The position numbers were made by a program, and so were the translations under genes. A stretch of 64,000 bases of DNA from Treponema succinifaciens DSM 2489 (GTDB lineage Bacteria > Spirochaetota > Spirochaetia > Treponematales > Treponemataceae). Shown piece after piece: positions 28,073 to 37,602 of this stretch (position 1 is its first letter; each line of letters opens with the position of its first letter). Under the pieces are notes generated by a model that did no database searches, was not told where the DNA came from, and saw only the letters and a program-made list of their open reading frames with translations. The stretch is taken from positions 2,000,501-2,064,500 of the forward strand of contig NC_015385.1 of the NCBI RefSeq assembly GCF_000195275.1, written 5' to 3'.

Positions 28073-30172
28073 TTAATATTCCTGAGCATCAGATCTCTTG
28101 AAGAATGAAGATGAACCGCTTCTCTGTGTAGCAGTGTGAACTCCAGCTCTTGCATGAGAACCTCCGCGGAATCCCCTGTCTCTATCACGTTCGCGACGTC
28201 CACCAAAATCTCTGTCGCGTCCAAATCCCCGGTCGCGTTCACGTCCTCTATCGCGTCCGCCTCTTCTTGAGCCACGGTCTCGTCCAAATGAATCGCGCTC
28301 ACCAAGTCCGCCGCCAGTAACTTTTGTGTCAAGGTGCATATGCGGCAAAGAACGATCGCGCTCGGAAAGCTCAATAGCTCTTCTTCCATCGTCAGCCGGC
28401 AAAGAAAGAAGACAAAATTTGTCCGCCATATCAATAGCATCAACTTTACGCCCCGGAACGCCAAGCAAGTCATGGAAGAAATCCGCAATTTTTCTTGGAT
28501 TGTAGCCGTTGTCCCATCCCATCTGAACATAAAGCCTAAGCTGATCATCGCCAACAAAAGCATCTCCGCCTCTTCTTGAGCCACGGTCGCGTTCACGGCG
28601 TCCGCCACGGTCTCTGTCGCGTCCTTTTGATTCAACAGAATAAGTGTTGATTTTTCCATAGCGGTTTTTGTTCAGCATTCCGCCGTAAGAAACTGCAAGC
28701 AATGAAGCTACAACTTCCTCTGGATTCTGGCCGTTGCAAAGTTCTTCCGCAAGCTTGTCAAAAATAGGATCGCCTTTTCTTAAGTGAGGAACTTTTGGCT
28801 CTGCACAAGCATTAGCTTCTGCATTTTCATCCGCGGAAACAGAATCACTTTCAGCCTGAGATTCAGATTTTTCCTGATTGAGTCCAAGCTTGTTTTTTAT
28901 ATCAGAAAACAGGCGGCTCTTTTTTGCTTCAAGAACTTCTTCTATTGAAGGAACTTTGTCTTCAACAATTTCGCCCTTGGAACTTTTCTTTACAGTATTA
29001 ATAAGATAATTAAGACGTCTGCGGGTTTCTTCCGGCTTTACAAAAGTAACCGCCATTCCAGCAGCTCCGGCACGTCCTGTACGTCCAATACGGTGAACAT
29101 AAGTCGGACCGTCAAAAGGAAGCTCGTAGTTTACAACGTGAGTTACGCCTTCAATATCAATTCCGCGAGCAGCAACATCAGTCGCAACAAGAATTCTTGT
29201 TTTCTTTGAACGGAATCTCGCAAGGATTTTTTCACGCTGTCCCTGAGGAATATCTCCGTGCAATGCGGCGGCTTCATATCCGCGCTCGTCAAGTGACTTT
29301 GAAACATAGTCAGCATCAGATTTTCTCTGAACAAAAACAAGTCCGAAGAAATCAGGCGAAATATCAATAAGACGAACCAAAGCATCGACTTTTTCACTTT
29401 CGCGCATAACCCAATATTTCTGCTCAATCAAAAGCGGCTCTTCTTCAAAGCCTTCTTCTTCAACAATTTCGTATTCGCCCATAAAACGCTGGGCAATTTT
29501 CAAAATTTCTTTCGGAACTGTCGCACTGAACAAAAGAACACGGCAATCCTGATTTGCGCATTCAAAAATATTCTCAATATCCTCGATGAATCCCATGTCA
29601 AGCATTTCATCGCCTTCATCAAGAATAAAGTAATCGATTTTGCTGATATCAAGAACACCGCGGTCAATCAAGTCCTGAACACGTCCCGGAGTTCCAACAA
29701 CAATTTCAACTCCGCGGCGCAAAGCTCTCATCTGCTCGCCCATCGAAGCTCCGCCGTAAACAACAGCAGTGCGCGGATATTTTCCAGTTGTAAACGAAGC
29801 CATTTCAGTCGCAGTCTGCATGGCAAGCTCGCGTGTAGGCTCAAGAATTATTGCGCGGACATGGTCGCTTTCTTCACGCAAATCCTGAACAAGAGGAAGT
29901 CCAAAAGCGGCGGTTTTTCCAGTTCCAGTGCGGGCCTTTGCGATAACATTCGCATCTCCATTCAAAAGACGCGGAATTGCAAGAACCTGAATTGGTGAAG
30001 GAACTTTAAAACCTTTTTTCTCAATAGCGGCAAGAGTGATTTCATCAAGTCCCAAGTCTGCAAATGAAATTGTCTCAGGCTCATTCGATGATTCATTTGA
30101 ATTTTCCACAGAAACCTGTGAATCCTCTGCGGGCATAGTAATCCCGTCAACTTTGTTTTCTAAATCTTCCAT
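28073..30172 (-). CDS. deaD: DEAD-box RNA helicase (DeaD/DbpA-like)
   Basis: A 699-residue ATP-dependent RNA helicase for ribosome assembly or mRNA remodelling. Motifs in order: Q motif (FKVPSPIQVLAIP), ARTGTGKTAAFGLP (Walker A), PTRELA, TPGR, LDEGDEMLDMGF (motif II), FSAT (III), ATDVAARGID (V) and HRIGRTGRAG (VI). Motif II is DEGD, not DEAD. After an acidic linker comes a DbpA-type RNA-binding domain (about 575-640: DQLRLYVQMGWDNGYNPRKI...FCLLSLPADDGRRAIE), then an RG/RD-rich tail. The repeated RDRG coding blocks make the last 400 bases repetitive, which explains a long false reading frame there. Confidence 0.93.
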   Translation of the reverse strand: MEDLENKVDGITMPAEDSQVSVENSNESSNEPETISFADLGLDEITLAAIEKKGFKVPSPIQVLAIPRLLNGDANVIAKARTGTGKTAAFGLPLVQDLREESDHVRAIILEPTRELAMQTATEMASFTTGKYPRTAVVYGGASMGEQMRALRRGVEIVVGTPGRVQDLIDRGVLDISKIDYFILDEGDEMLDMGFIEDIENIFECANQDCRVLLFSATVPKEILKIAQRFMGEYEIVEEEGFEEEPLLIEQKYWVMRESEKVDALVRLIDISPDFFGLVFVQRKSDADYVSKSLDERGYEAAALHGDIPQGQREKILARFRSKKTRILVATDVAARGIDIEGVTHVVNYELPFDGPTYVHRIGRTGRAGAAGMAVTFVKPEETRRRLNYLINTVKKSSKGEIVEDKVPSIEEVLEAKKSRLFSDIKNKLGLNQEKSESQAESDSVSADENAEANACAEPKVPHLRKGDPIFDKLAEELCNGQNPEEVVASLLAVSYGGMLNKNRYGKINTYSVESKGRDRDRGGRRERDRGSRRGGDAFVGDDQLRLYVQMGWDNGYNPRKIADFFHDLLGVPGRKVDAIDMADKFCLLSLPADDGRRAIELSERDRSLPHMHLDTKVTGGGLGERDSFGRDRGSRRGGRDRGRERDRGFGRDRDFGGRRERDRDRGFRGGSHARAGVHTATQRSGSSSFFKRSDAQEY

Positions 30173-30523
30173 AAACGATTCCCTTTTCCTTACATGAAAG
30201 ACCGGAACCGCTTGAAAATATCTTTTTTTACTTGATTTTCCTTTTTACCTGGCAAAGCCTAAGAAGCGGCTGCAATCTGACATGCTTATGATATAAAATA
30301 TAGCGTAAAGTATATAAAATTTTTCAATGTTATTCAAGTGAAAAAGCATAAAAACGCAAAAAATGTCATAATTTTCCATCAAAATTCTATATTTACTGTC
30401 ATTATTAGGCTCAACCGCGATGTTTCTAAAAGAAACTCGGTTAATAATCCATTGAAATTTTATAGCTGATTAATTTTCACAAAAACCATGCAGAAAATTA
30501 CTTTTTTCAGAAATAAATATGTT
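30173..30523. other. intergenic region with one arm of a palindromic repeat
   Basis: About 350 bases between the divergent helicase and barrel genes. No protein-coding signal is seen. It carries the half-element at 30397-30454 described separately; the rest is AT-rich and should hold the helicase promoter. Confidence 0.6.
30397..30454. repeat. dispersed palindromic repeat, single arm
   Basis: Begins TGTCATTATTAGGCT, continues with GCGATGTTTCTAAAAGAAAC, whose GTTTCT/AGAAAC is itself an inverted repeat, then CTCGGTTAATAATCCATTG. The reverse complement of 46355-46412 matches it with few changes over the whole length. Confidence 0.7.
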
Positions 30524-31900
30524 ATGAAAAACAAAATTACTTTTATAGCAATTATTTTGGCAGCGAACATTTGCCATGCGCAAATCGAATTTTATTCCGG
30601 GAACAATTTTAAATTTCCTGTAAAAGACGGAAAAGAAAATTTTTCGCTGAAATACGATTCCGGCTCAAAGTTGAAAATCCACGGACTAACTGCAATTTGG
30701 GTTGCAGGAATCGGAACAGAAACTTTTCACGACATTGCAAGGTCTTCATTTTCTGAATTCGAGACAATGCAAAAATACCGCTACGGAATAAAATATTCAG
30801 CGGCAACAAAATTTACGGCCACAGAATTTCTTGCGGGAACTTTGCATTTTTCACAAGGAATTTCAAGGCTAAAGCATCCAAGTTTTTATGTTCCCGGAGC
30901 ACTGAAAAAGCCTTCGCTTTTGACACCGGGAATTTCGCCAGCCCTGCCCTCCTGGACTTCTGCAAAAACTCCGTTGTCGGCGGCAATTTCAATTTCTTCT
31001 GGAAACAAAAATTCAGTTTTACCAACGTTCCAGTTTTCTATTCTTGAAACAAAAGAATTTTACGCATCTGCCTTCAAAAGATTTTCAGCTCCGTTAATTC
31101 CAAACGCAAGCATTTCATTCTCAGGAGGACTTTTTGAATACGGAAGAGAAAACACTTCGGCTTGGTTTCAAAAGCAAAAATACTTTTCCGAAAAGAAACG
31201 AGGCGCAGTGGAGACTGAAGTGAATTTTGTTTTTCCGCATTTTAGAATTTCAGGAGCAGCAGGAATGCACGAAAGTCCGTTCGGTGGAAATTTCTGTTGG
31301 GCAAGGCTTCAAAACTTCATTCTTTTAGGCGATTTTTTGCTGCATTCCTTCCATTATATTGCAGATAAATCTTTAATAACCGTTGACAAATCTGAAAACA
31401 GAATAAGAACACAAACTGGAATAAATCCGCAGTACACATTTTGGATCGGAAAAAATTCGGCAAGCATAGGAATTCTTTTTTATTCCGCGGAAAGACAGAC
31501 AACCGAAAAAATTCCCACTTGTTTCAACGAATACTGCGCAAAAACAGCATTGAATGTTTCAAGCGGAAAATTCAAAATTTCATCAAACGCATCTTTTCTT
31601 TATTCCACGGAAAAAAATGAAAAAGAATATTCAACGCAGATAAAGGCTTCAAGAAATTTCAAAAGCTCTTCCGCAAACGCAACTTTTTCCTATAAGAAAG
31701 AAGACTCAGGGAAAAACACATTTTCATTAGCAAGCACAGTTTATCCTAAAAAAATAATCATACATCAAGCCGGAATCGGATTTTCACTTGCAGAAAACGA
31801 AGGAGAGTTCAAATGCAGTCCTTCAGCGACTACAGTTTTTAAAGGCGGAAACAGAAAAATCAAATGGAACATAAAAACGGCATTTCTATTAAATTTTTAA
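30524..31900 (+). CDS. putative outer-membrane beta-barrel protein
   Basis: A 458-residue exported protein: signal peptide ending about ICHAQ, then a long series of amphipathic beta-strands (YGIKYSAATKFTATEFLAGTL, SISFSGGLFEYGR, TQTGINPQYTFWIGKNSASIGIL, TALNVSSGKFKISSNASFLY), closing with NIKTAFLLNF, the terminal Phe signature used by the Bam machinery. No family recognised. The ATG at 30524 is chosen because it gives the signal peptide; there is no Shine-Dalgarno site. Its 3' end is only nine bases from the target duplication of the insertion sequence, so its terminator may have been displaced. Confidence 0.6.
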   Translation: MKNKITFIAIILAANICHAQIEFYSGNNFKFPVKDGKENFSLKYDSGSKLKIHGLTAIWVAGIGTETFHDIARSSFSEFETMQKYRYGIKYSAATKFTATEFLAGTLHFSQGISRLKHPSFYVPGALKKPSLLTPGISPALPSWTSAKTPLSAAISISSGNKNSVLPTFQFSILETKEFYASAFKRFSAPLIPNASISFSGGLFEYGRENTSAWFQKQKYFSEKKRGAVETEVNFVFPHFRISGAAGMHESPFGGNFCWARLQNFILLGDFLLHSFHYIADKSLITVDKSENRIRTQTGINPQYTFWIGKNSASIGILFYSAERQTTEKIPTCFNEYCAKTALNVSSGKFKISSNASFLYSTEKNEKEYSTQIKASRNFKSSSANATFSYKKEDSGKNTFSLASTVYPKKIIIHQAGIGFSLAENEGEFKCSPSATTVFKGGNRKIKWNIKTAFLLNF

Positions 31901-31918
31901 ACTTTCTTCAAAACAGCC

Positions 31919-33200
31919 CAGGGCAAACGCATGTAAAAACACTTTCTGATAAAATTACAGAAAGTGTGAAATTTTAAAGGAGCCTTAAAACCGTTTGGCG
32001 GAACTGGCGGTTTTCCCGAAACCAGATCGTGCGCTTGCTTAAACTGTCCTGTTTTTTATTCTCCGGTTTTTCTGCTTGGCGTAAGATATTTAATGCAAGA
32101 CGGCGCATAACTGTCATGTTTTCCGGACTATGATCCTTTCGGTGTCCTTTTGTAGTCCTCATTGAAAGTCATATCAAGACACCAGTGAAGGCGGTTTTCA
32201 ATTCCCCAGTGTAGGCGAATTGATTTTTTCACAAGTTCAATGTTATCAAGTGAAGTTAGAAAAAACCTGATGTCTGTGGAAGTTTTTCCATTTACAGTCC
32301 GTTCTTCCCGTGCCATGGCAACAGCCTTAAGTCCCGGCCACTCATCTTTATTCTCCAGCCACGACAGGTTCGTGCACAGGTAATACTGCCTGTTTTCAAT
32401 TCGTCCATGGTCAGGATTACATTCCTTTTCGCTTTTTATAACTCCGTATTTTGCAAGCTCCTTTTCATCCATAGAGAAAAAGTCTTTTACGGCTTCGTGT
32501 GTCGTGCTTTGATTTCCTTTCAAAGAAAGAACATAGTCTGCTTTTTTTTCCTTAATTTTCTCGCAGATTTTTTTTCTGGCAGCCCATTGCATCGATTGTG
32601 ATTATCATTCCCCTTATATCAATCAGTTCCAGAAGCTCAGGAATTGCAGTGATTTCATTTGACTTTTCATCTGTCTTTACCTGCCCAAGAATGAGGGACA
32701 GTTCATCTGCCCATGCACTTACAATGTGAATTCCCTTTGCTCCCGTGACCTTGTTTGAGCCGCACATCGTCTTTCCGTCGATGGCAACAATTGTTCTGTC
32801 CGGTTCAATTTTTACTTTCTCGTAAATTCCATGAGCCCACTTTATAAAAACTTTCTCGATTTTATCTGCGTTCACATTTCTGAAAACCCGGAGAATTGTG
32901 TCGGCACTTGGCGGACCGAACTCAAACTTCACCAGCCCCTTGATGGACTCTTCCGCTTCCTCCGCCCATTCAGCTATGTGCTCAATGTCCTTGATGCCGC
33001 TTAGCAGCCCGAACAAAACCAGCAGGAAAATATCAGCCAGTTCAAACTTCCTGCTACCTTTTTACTCTAAAATCGTCTATTTCTTCCAGACTTTCTCTTA
33101 AAAGCATAATTCCACCCAAGGGGAATTTTACCATTTTGTGCATTTTTTAAATAGTAGTTTAGAGATTTAAAACAAAAAATTTTTACATGCGTTTGCCCTG
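31919..33200 (-). mobile_element. ISAs1-family insertion sequence, inactive
   Basis: A complete element of 1,282 bp. The ends are perfect 21-base inverted repeats beginning CAGGGCAAACGCATGT (31919-31939 and 33180-33200). Outside them the 10-base sequence CAAAACAGCC is duplicated exactly (31909-31918 and 33201-33210), the target duplication expected for this family. The single transposase gene inside is broken. The insertion lies between a barrel gene and fusA. Confidence 0.92.
31974..33107 (-). pseudogene. ISAs1-type DDE transposase, three frameshifts
   Basis: Read across frames the protein is a full-length ISAs1 transposase of about 375 residues: LLRESLEEIDDFRVK at the start, DIFLLVLFGLLSGIKDIEHIAEW, IVAIDGKTMCGS (first Asp), IITIDAMGCQKK (second Asp), DYVLSLKGNQ, then IENRLHWCLDMTFNEDYKRT and SPENMTVMRRLALN with the catalytic Glu region. 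Frame breaks fall near 33060 (one extra A in a run of five), near 32575 (eight A where seven would keep frame) and near 32143 (one extra C). The lesions make a full-length product unlikely, though slippage at the A8 run could bypass one of them. Confidence 0.85.
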
Positions 33201-33331
33201 CAAAACAGCCCAAGACCTATTGAATTTACCGCTATTTTTTAATAAAATTGCTTGAATTAATTGCATTATGCGGAAATCTTTGCATTTCGTATTCTGCCGA
33301 CTCACGAATTTTTTTTTGAGAGGTATACACT

Positions 33332-35428
33332 ATGGGTTTTGATATTACAAAAGTACGTAATATCGGTATCAGTGCGCACATTGACTCTGGTAAAACAACA
33401 ACATCAGAACGTATCTTGTTCTACTGCAACAAGATTCACCAGATCCATGAAGTTCATGGCAAAGACGGTGTAGGCGCTGTAATGGATTCTATGGATTTGG
33501 AGCGCGAGCGTGGAATCACAATCCAGTCAGCAGCGACTCAGGTAAACTGGAAAGGCACAACAATCAACCTTATCGACACTCCAGGCCACGTAGACTTCAC
33601 AGTTGAAGTTGAACGCTCACTCCGTGTTCTTGACGGAGCAATCCTTGTTCTTTGCGCTGTTGCAGGTGTTCAGTCTCAGTCTATCACAGTTGACCGCCAG
33701 CTCAAACGCTACCATGTTCCACGAATAGCTTTCGTAAATAAATGCGACCGTCAGGGTGCAAATCCGCTTCGTGTATGCGCACAGCTCCGCGACAAGCTCG
33801 GACTCAATGCATATATGGTGGAACTGCCAATCGGTCTTGAAGACAAGCTTCAGGGTGTTGTAGACCTTATCGCAATGAAGGCTTACTATTTTGAAGGACA
33901 TGACGGTGAAGAAATCCGCGTTGCAGAGATTCCGGCTGAACTTGTAGAACAGGCAAAAGAAAAGAGAGCAGAACTTCTTGAAGCAGCCGCAATGTTTGAT
34001 GACTCGCTCATGGAAGACCTCATGGAAGAAAAAGAAGACATTCCAGAAGAAAAGATTATCGCCGCAATCCGCAAAGGAACTCTTGAAGAAAACTTCGTAG
34101 CAGTATTCTGTGGTTCTGCGCACATGAACAAAGGTATCCAGCCAGTTCTTGACGGTGTTGTACGCTATCTTCCTAACCCGACTGAAGTTCACAACTACGG
34201 TCTTGACCTTGACAAGAATGAAGAGCAGGTTGAACTTTTCAATGTTGAAAACAAGCCTTGTGTCGCTCTCGCATTCAAGCTTGATGACGGTCAGTACGGT
34301 CAGCTTACTTATGTCCGCATCTATCAGGGAAAAATCACAAAAGGCGATGAGCTTTACAATACACGCGCAAAGAAAAAGTTCAAGGTTGGACGCATTGTCC
34401 GCATGAACTCAGCGGAAATGGAAGACATTAACGAAGGTCAGCCAGGCGACATTATCGCATTGTTCGGAGTTGACTGCGCATCAGGAGACACATTCTGCGG
34501 CGGCGGGCTCAACATTGCAATGACTTCTATGTTCGTTCCGGAACCTGTTATTTCAGAAGCAATCACTCCTGTAAACAAGCAGGATGCCGCAAATATGTCA
34601 AAGGCACTCAACCGCTTTACAAAAGAAGACCCTACATTCCAGACTTACGTTGACCCTGAATCAAATCAGACAATCATCAAGGGAATGGGCGAACTTCACC
34701 TTGCAGTTTATGTTGAGCGCATGAAACGTGAATACAAATGCGAAGTTACAGTTTCTCAGCCGGAAGTTGCATACCGCGAGTCTATCACACAGCGCGCTGA
34801 CTTCAACTACACTCACAAAAAGCAGACTGGTGGTTCAGGACAGTACGGACGCGTTGCAGGATTTATGGAGCCAATTTCAGAAAAAGACTACGAGTTTGTT
34901 GACGCAATCAAAGGTGGAGCAATTCCAAACGAATACATTCCTTCTTGCGACAAAGGTTTCAAGAAAGCAATGGAAAAAGGCTCTCTCATCGGAGCACCAG
35001 TTGTTGGCGTAAGATGCACAATCAACGATGGTCAGTACCACCCGGTTGACTCTTCAGACATAGCATTCCAGACTGCTGCTATCGGCGCATTCCGTGAAGG
35101 CTACGCAAAGGCAAAACCGGCAATTCTTGAGCCAATCATGAAAGTTCAGATTGCAGGACCTACAGAATTCCAGGGAAATATGTTCGGACTTATCAACCAG
35201 AGACGCGGTGTTATCATCGATTCTTCTGATGAAAACGGAAACTCAACTGTAAACGCAGAAGTTCCTCTTTCTGAAATGTTCGGATTCTCAACAATTCTCC
35301 GCTCTTCTACACAGGGAAAAGCAGAATTCACAATGGAATTTGAAAAATACAGCAAAGTTCCAAATGCAGTTGCCGACGAGCTTATCAAGGCTTATGCAGA
35401 AAAGAAAAAGGCTGGACAGGCAAAATAA
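33332..35428 (+). CDS. fusA: translation elongation factor G
   Basis: EF-G moves tRNAs and mRNA through the ribosome after peptide bond formation, using GTP. The 698 residues show G1 [18 protein letters not shown]2 region [13 protein letters not shown]3 [19 protein letters not shown]4 [10 protein letters not shown], then domains II-V, including the domain IV block [17 protein letters not shown]. The HIDSGKT form, instead of the usual HIDAGKT, and NKCD are seen in spirochaetal and mitochondrial EF-G1. In spirochaetes this type acts in translocation while a second EF-G handles recycling. GAGAGG lies about nine bases before the ATG. It is not in the usual str operon. Confidence 0.96.
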   Translation: MGFDITKVRNIGISAHIDSGKTTTSERILFYCNKIHQIHEVHGKDGVGAVMDSMDLERERGITIQSAATQVNWKGTTINLIDTPGHVDFTVEVERSLRVLDGAILVLCAVAGVQSQSITVDRQLKRYHVPRIAFVNKCDRQGANPLRVCAQLRDKLGLNAYMVELPIGLEDKLQGVVDLIAMKAYYFEGHDGEEIRVAEIPAELVEQAKEKRAELLEAAAMFDDSLMEDLMEEKEDIPEEKIIAAIRKGTLEENFVAVFCGSAHMNKGIQPVLDGVVRYLPNPTEVHNYGLDLDKNEEQVELFNVENKPCVALAFKLDDGQYGQLTYVRIYQGKITKGDELYNTRAKKKFKVGRIVRMNSAEMEDINEGQPGDIIALFGVDCASGDTFCGGGLNIAMTSMFVPEPVISEAITPVNKQDAANMSKALNRFTKEDPTFQTYVDPESNQTIIKGMGELHLAVYVERMKREYKCEVTVSQPEVAYRESITQRADFNYTHKKQTGGSGQYGRVAGFMEPISEKDYEFVDAIKGGAIPNEYIPSCDKGFKKAMEKGSLIGAPVVGVRCTINDGQYHPVDSSDIAFQTAAIGAFREGYAKAKPAILEPIMKVQIAGPTEFQGNMFGLINQRRGVIIDSSDENGNSTVNAEVPLSEMFGFSTILRSSTQGKAEFTMEFEKYSKVPNAVADELIKAYAEKKKAGQAK

Positions 35429-35461
35429 AATTATAAAAGCCTAGTTTAACCGCAGAATCTT

Positions 35462-35497
35462 CAGTGAAAGAATTTTCTTTTGCTGGAGATTTTTTTA
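35462..35497 (+). terminator. probable terminator of fusA
   Basis: Eleven-base arms CAGTGAAAGAA and TTCTTTTGCTG (two mismatches) with a two-base loop, followed after GAGA by a run of T. The loop is short, so the paired part in vivo is probably smaller. Confidence 0.55.
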
Positions 35498-35525
35498 TTG
35501 TAAAATAAAATTTATGTGCTATACT
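35498..35525 (+). promoter_or_regulatory. promoter of the RecA/KaiC-like ATPase gene
   Basis: TTGTAA (35498-35503), 16 bases, TATACT (35520-35525). The leader would be about 100 bases, ending with a strong GGAGG before the ATG at 35630. Confidence 0.5.
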
Positions 35526-35629
35526 TATTCAAACGGACACAGAACTTTTTGCAAGAAAAAAACATTTTGAAGCGCAAAACCTTCTGCAAAAGTTAAAAAA
35601 ATCAAGCTAAAAATTCAGGAGGCAGCATT

Positions 35630-36313
35630 ATGGCAAAGCAGGAATTATATGAAAGAAGCCCGATCCGCATTTTTGACGAAGCGGCAAACGGAGGGCTCAA
35701 GGCTGGAGAACTAGGACTTGTTACAGCAAAAAAGGGACTTGGAAAAACCTCCGTGCTTGTTCAGTTCGGAATGGACACACTTCTTAACGGAAAGCAGCTT
35801 GTTCACGTTTCATTCAACCAGCACAGCGAAAACGTAATTTCTTGGTATGATGGAATCTACAACGAAATTTCAAAGAAAAAAGCAATCGCAAACGCCGCTG
35901 ACGTAAAGGAGCAGATTCTTCGCAACAGAACAATTTTGAACTTCAATCAGGACAACATCAGTCTGGAAAAAGTTGTTAACACATTGAATGCGCTCAAGGC
36001 TGGCGGAACAGCAGTTGCAGGAGTTGTTATTGACGATGTTGATTTTTCAAAAGTAAAAGAAGCCGACTTGCAGACAGTCGCAAGCTACGCAAAGGCAACA
36101 AAGACAAAAATCTGGTTCAGCTCAACTTCAGCAGGCGACAAGCTTGAAGATTCAGCTCCAAAGGCACTTCTTCCATACTTCTCTGCTGTTATTCACCTTT
36201 CTTCAAAGAATTCTGTAACTCAGCTGAGCATTCTGAAAATGGGCAAGAACACGGATATTGAAACAACACTTAAGCTGGATTCAAAGACCCTGCTCATCAC
36301 AAACAACAAGTAA
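35630..36313 (+). CDS. RecA/KaiC-superfamily ATPase
   Basis: A 227-residue cytoplasmic protein with a RecA-like ATPase core: PIRIFDEAANGGLKAGELGL leads into the Walker A loop TAKKGLGKTSVLVQFG (about 31-46), and GVVIDDVDFSK carries the Walker B aspartates (about 125-130). QLVHVSFNQHSENVISWYD corresponds to the strand after the P-loop helix. It has single-domain KaiC/DnaB-like layout without the helicase or hexamer-specific insertions I know. GGAGG precedes the ATG. It seems a conserved treponemal gene of unknown role; a regulatory ATPase is plausible. A strong terminator follows. Confidence 0.7.
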   Translation: MAKQELYERSPIRIFDEAANGGLKAGELGLVTAKKGLGKTSVLVQFGMDTLLNGKQLVHVSFNQHSENVISWYDGIYNEISKKKAIANAADVKEQILRNRTILNFNQDNISLEKVVNTLNALKAGGTAVAGVVIDDVDFSKVKEADLQTVASYAKATKTKIWFSSTSAGDKLEDSAPKALLPYFSAVIHLSSKNSVTQLSILKMGKNTDIETTLKLDSKTLLITNNK

Positions 36314-36378
36314 TTTCAGAATGTCTCTGAAAGACGAACTTTTAGAGACGGCAAAAAAAACGAGGCTAAAACAAAACG

Positions 36379-36410
36379 ACTGCCCTTTAGAAATAGAGGG
36401 CAGTTTTTTT
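36379..36410 (+). terminator. Rho-independent terminator
   Basis: ACTGCCCT (36379-36386) pairs perfectly with AGGGCAGT (36397-36404) around a ten-base loop, followed by seven T. It serves the RecA/KaiC-like ATPase gene. Confidence 0.88.
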
Positions 36411-36675
36411 GTTTTTGAAATATTATTGAAAGAAATTTGGGCTAAATAAAAAAAAATTTCCTTTAGTAAATCCGTTATTTTCCATAGGCTGTAATTATAA
36501 ATAAAACGGAACTCTGTAAAGATTTGTTTTTCTTTTTCCATTGTATACAGCTTGGTGCATTCTTCTTTTCTTTCCTCGTCCAACTCATTGCGGACAAAAA
36601 GGTCGTGCGCTATTGCAGGAAAGGAAGCTTGACTTGTTTTAAAATAGGTCAAATTTCGAGTTTCAAAGGAAAAAC
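36411..36675. other. AT-rich stretch without a recognisable gene
   Basis: No reading frame here resembles a known protein. A minus-strand frame of about 120 codons spans it but crosses the terminator and the end of the ATPase gene, so I do not call it. The next base pairs carry an IS remnant. Confidence 0.4.
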
Positions 36676-36837
36676 ATGAAGCGCATGCTTACGCATGAAC
36701 AGTTTCGGCTTCTAATGAACCGCAACAGAATTGAGAACGCCTGGTCGGTAATGAGGCTGAACTACAACCTGGTTTACCACCGCGCAAGGAGCGTGGCTGG
36801 AATGTTCCGCCGGGCTTGTTCATTGGCAATCATTTGA
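36676..36837 (+). pseudogene. C-terminal remnant of a transposase
   Basis: A 53-codon frame with ATG and stop reads MKRMLTHEQFRLLMNRNRIE, then NAWSVMRLNYNLVYHRARSV and AGMFRRACSLAII. The R-I-E-N-x-x-S-x-x-x-x-x-Y-N-L-x-x-x-R-A-R-S pattern is the last part of DDE transposases of the IS982 or a related family, where the E is the third catalytic residue. The rest of the transposase is absent. No inverted repeats were identified around it. Family assignment is tentative. Confidence 0.45.
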
Positions 36838-36839
36838 CT

Positions 36840-37463
36840 TCAATTTATAGCAATATGATTGTAGTGGCAGTCGCAGTATTTTCCGCCGCCGGCAAGCGTG
36901 AATTCTCTGGAAAACTCCGTGTTGTTCAGGGCGGCCATGTCGTAGTCCAAACTGCACATTGCCGGAATGTATTCCTTTAATCCTAGCTTTGTCATAAGGA
37001 AGCAGACTCCGCAGGTGTGGAAAGTCGCCGTATATTGATTCAAGGTTTCGCCGTCTTCAACGGAAAATTTCCAGGAATAGGGATTCGTGTTTTTCTCGCT
37101 TTCTTTTGCCTGCGATTTCAGCAGTTCCCGCCCTTTTGCCGTGTATGCCCTGCTTTTTTGACGGCTGCTTTCATCAGAAAGTTTCCGCACATCGCCCTGC
37201 GGTAATAGACGCGGACTTCTTCCAGGGAATATTTTTTTTGTTAACAAAAGCACGACGGAAAGCATTGCGCAGCTCAGAATATTCATCAGAAAATGGTCGC
37301 CTTTTTCAAATTCGTCAACTCCGGACAGAATTTTCCTGTATTTTTTGCTGGCGTTTTTTATCACCTCCGCAGGATTCCGCTCGTCAAACGATTTTGAAAG
37401 CTGCTTTCTGAACGTTCCCTTGAAACCTGTCCACATAAGTCTCTGAATAAAGCCGTATCTCAT
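36840..37463 (-). pseudogene. L-2-amino-thiazoline-4-carboxylate hydrolase-like protein, internally frameshifted
   Basis: The ends match the ATC hydrolase family: EKGDHFLMNILSCAML near residue 55, NPYSWKFSVEDGETLNQYTA, FHTCGVCFLMTKLGL, CSLDYDMAALNN and LAGGGKYCDCHYNH with conserved Cys residues. The middle does not match. In another frame, from the T8 run at 37232 to the T6 run at 37154, the DNA reads YSLEEVRVYYRRAMCGNFLM, which does fit the family. So one base has been gained at the first run and one lost at the second, leaving about 26 altered residues in an otherwise open 207-codon frame. GAGG precedes the ATG at 37463. It may still be made but is unlikely to be normal. Confidence 0.65.
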
Positions 37464-37602
37464 TTTCCGCCTCAAGATATTGTAAGTTGCCGCCGGATAA
37501 ATTTATTGTGCTGAACGCTGATTCCCCTGTCAGGCCGGAGGAAATGACAGCCAGCTGCGATAATGACAGAGCCGCAATCCAACCAAAGCCGTGAATTTTC
37601 TC

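Noticed and set aside
28060-28659. A 199-codon minus-strand frame over the 3' end of the helicase gene
   Set aside because: It is another frame of the RDRG-repeat coding region; composition is explained by the helicase tail, and there is no ribosome site.
36321-36449. Possible 42-residue small protein beginning MSLKDELLETAKKT
   Set aside because: No ribosome site, and its middle codons form the terminator hairpin; charge pattern alone is not enough.
36281-36652. A 123-codon minus-strand frame covering the terminator after the RecA/KaiC-like gene
   Set aside because: It overlaps the end of a real gene and a strong terminator, resembles nothing and has no ribosome site.
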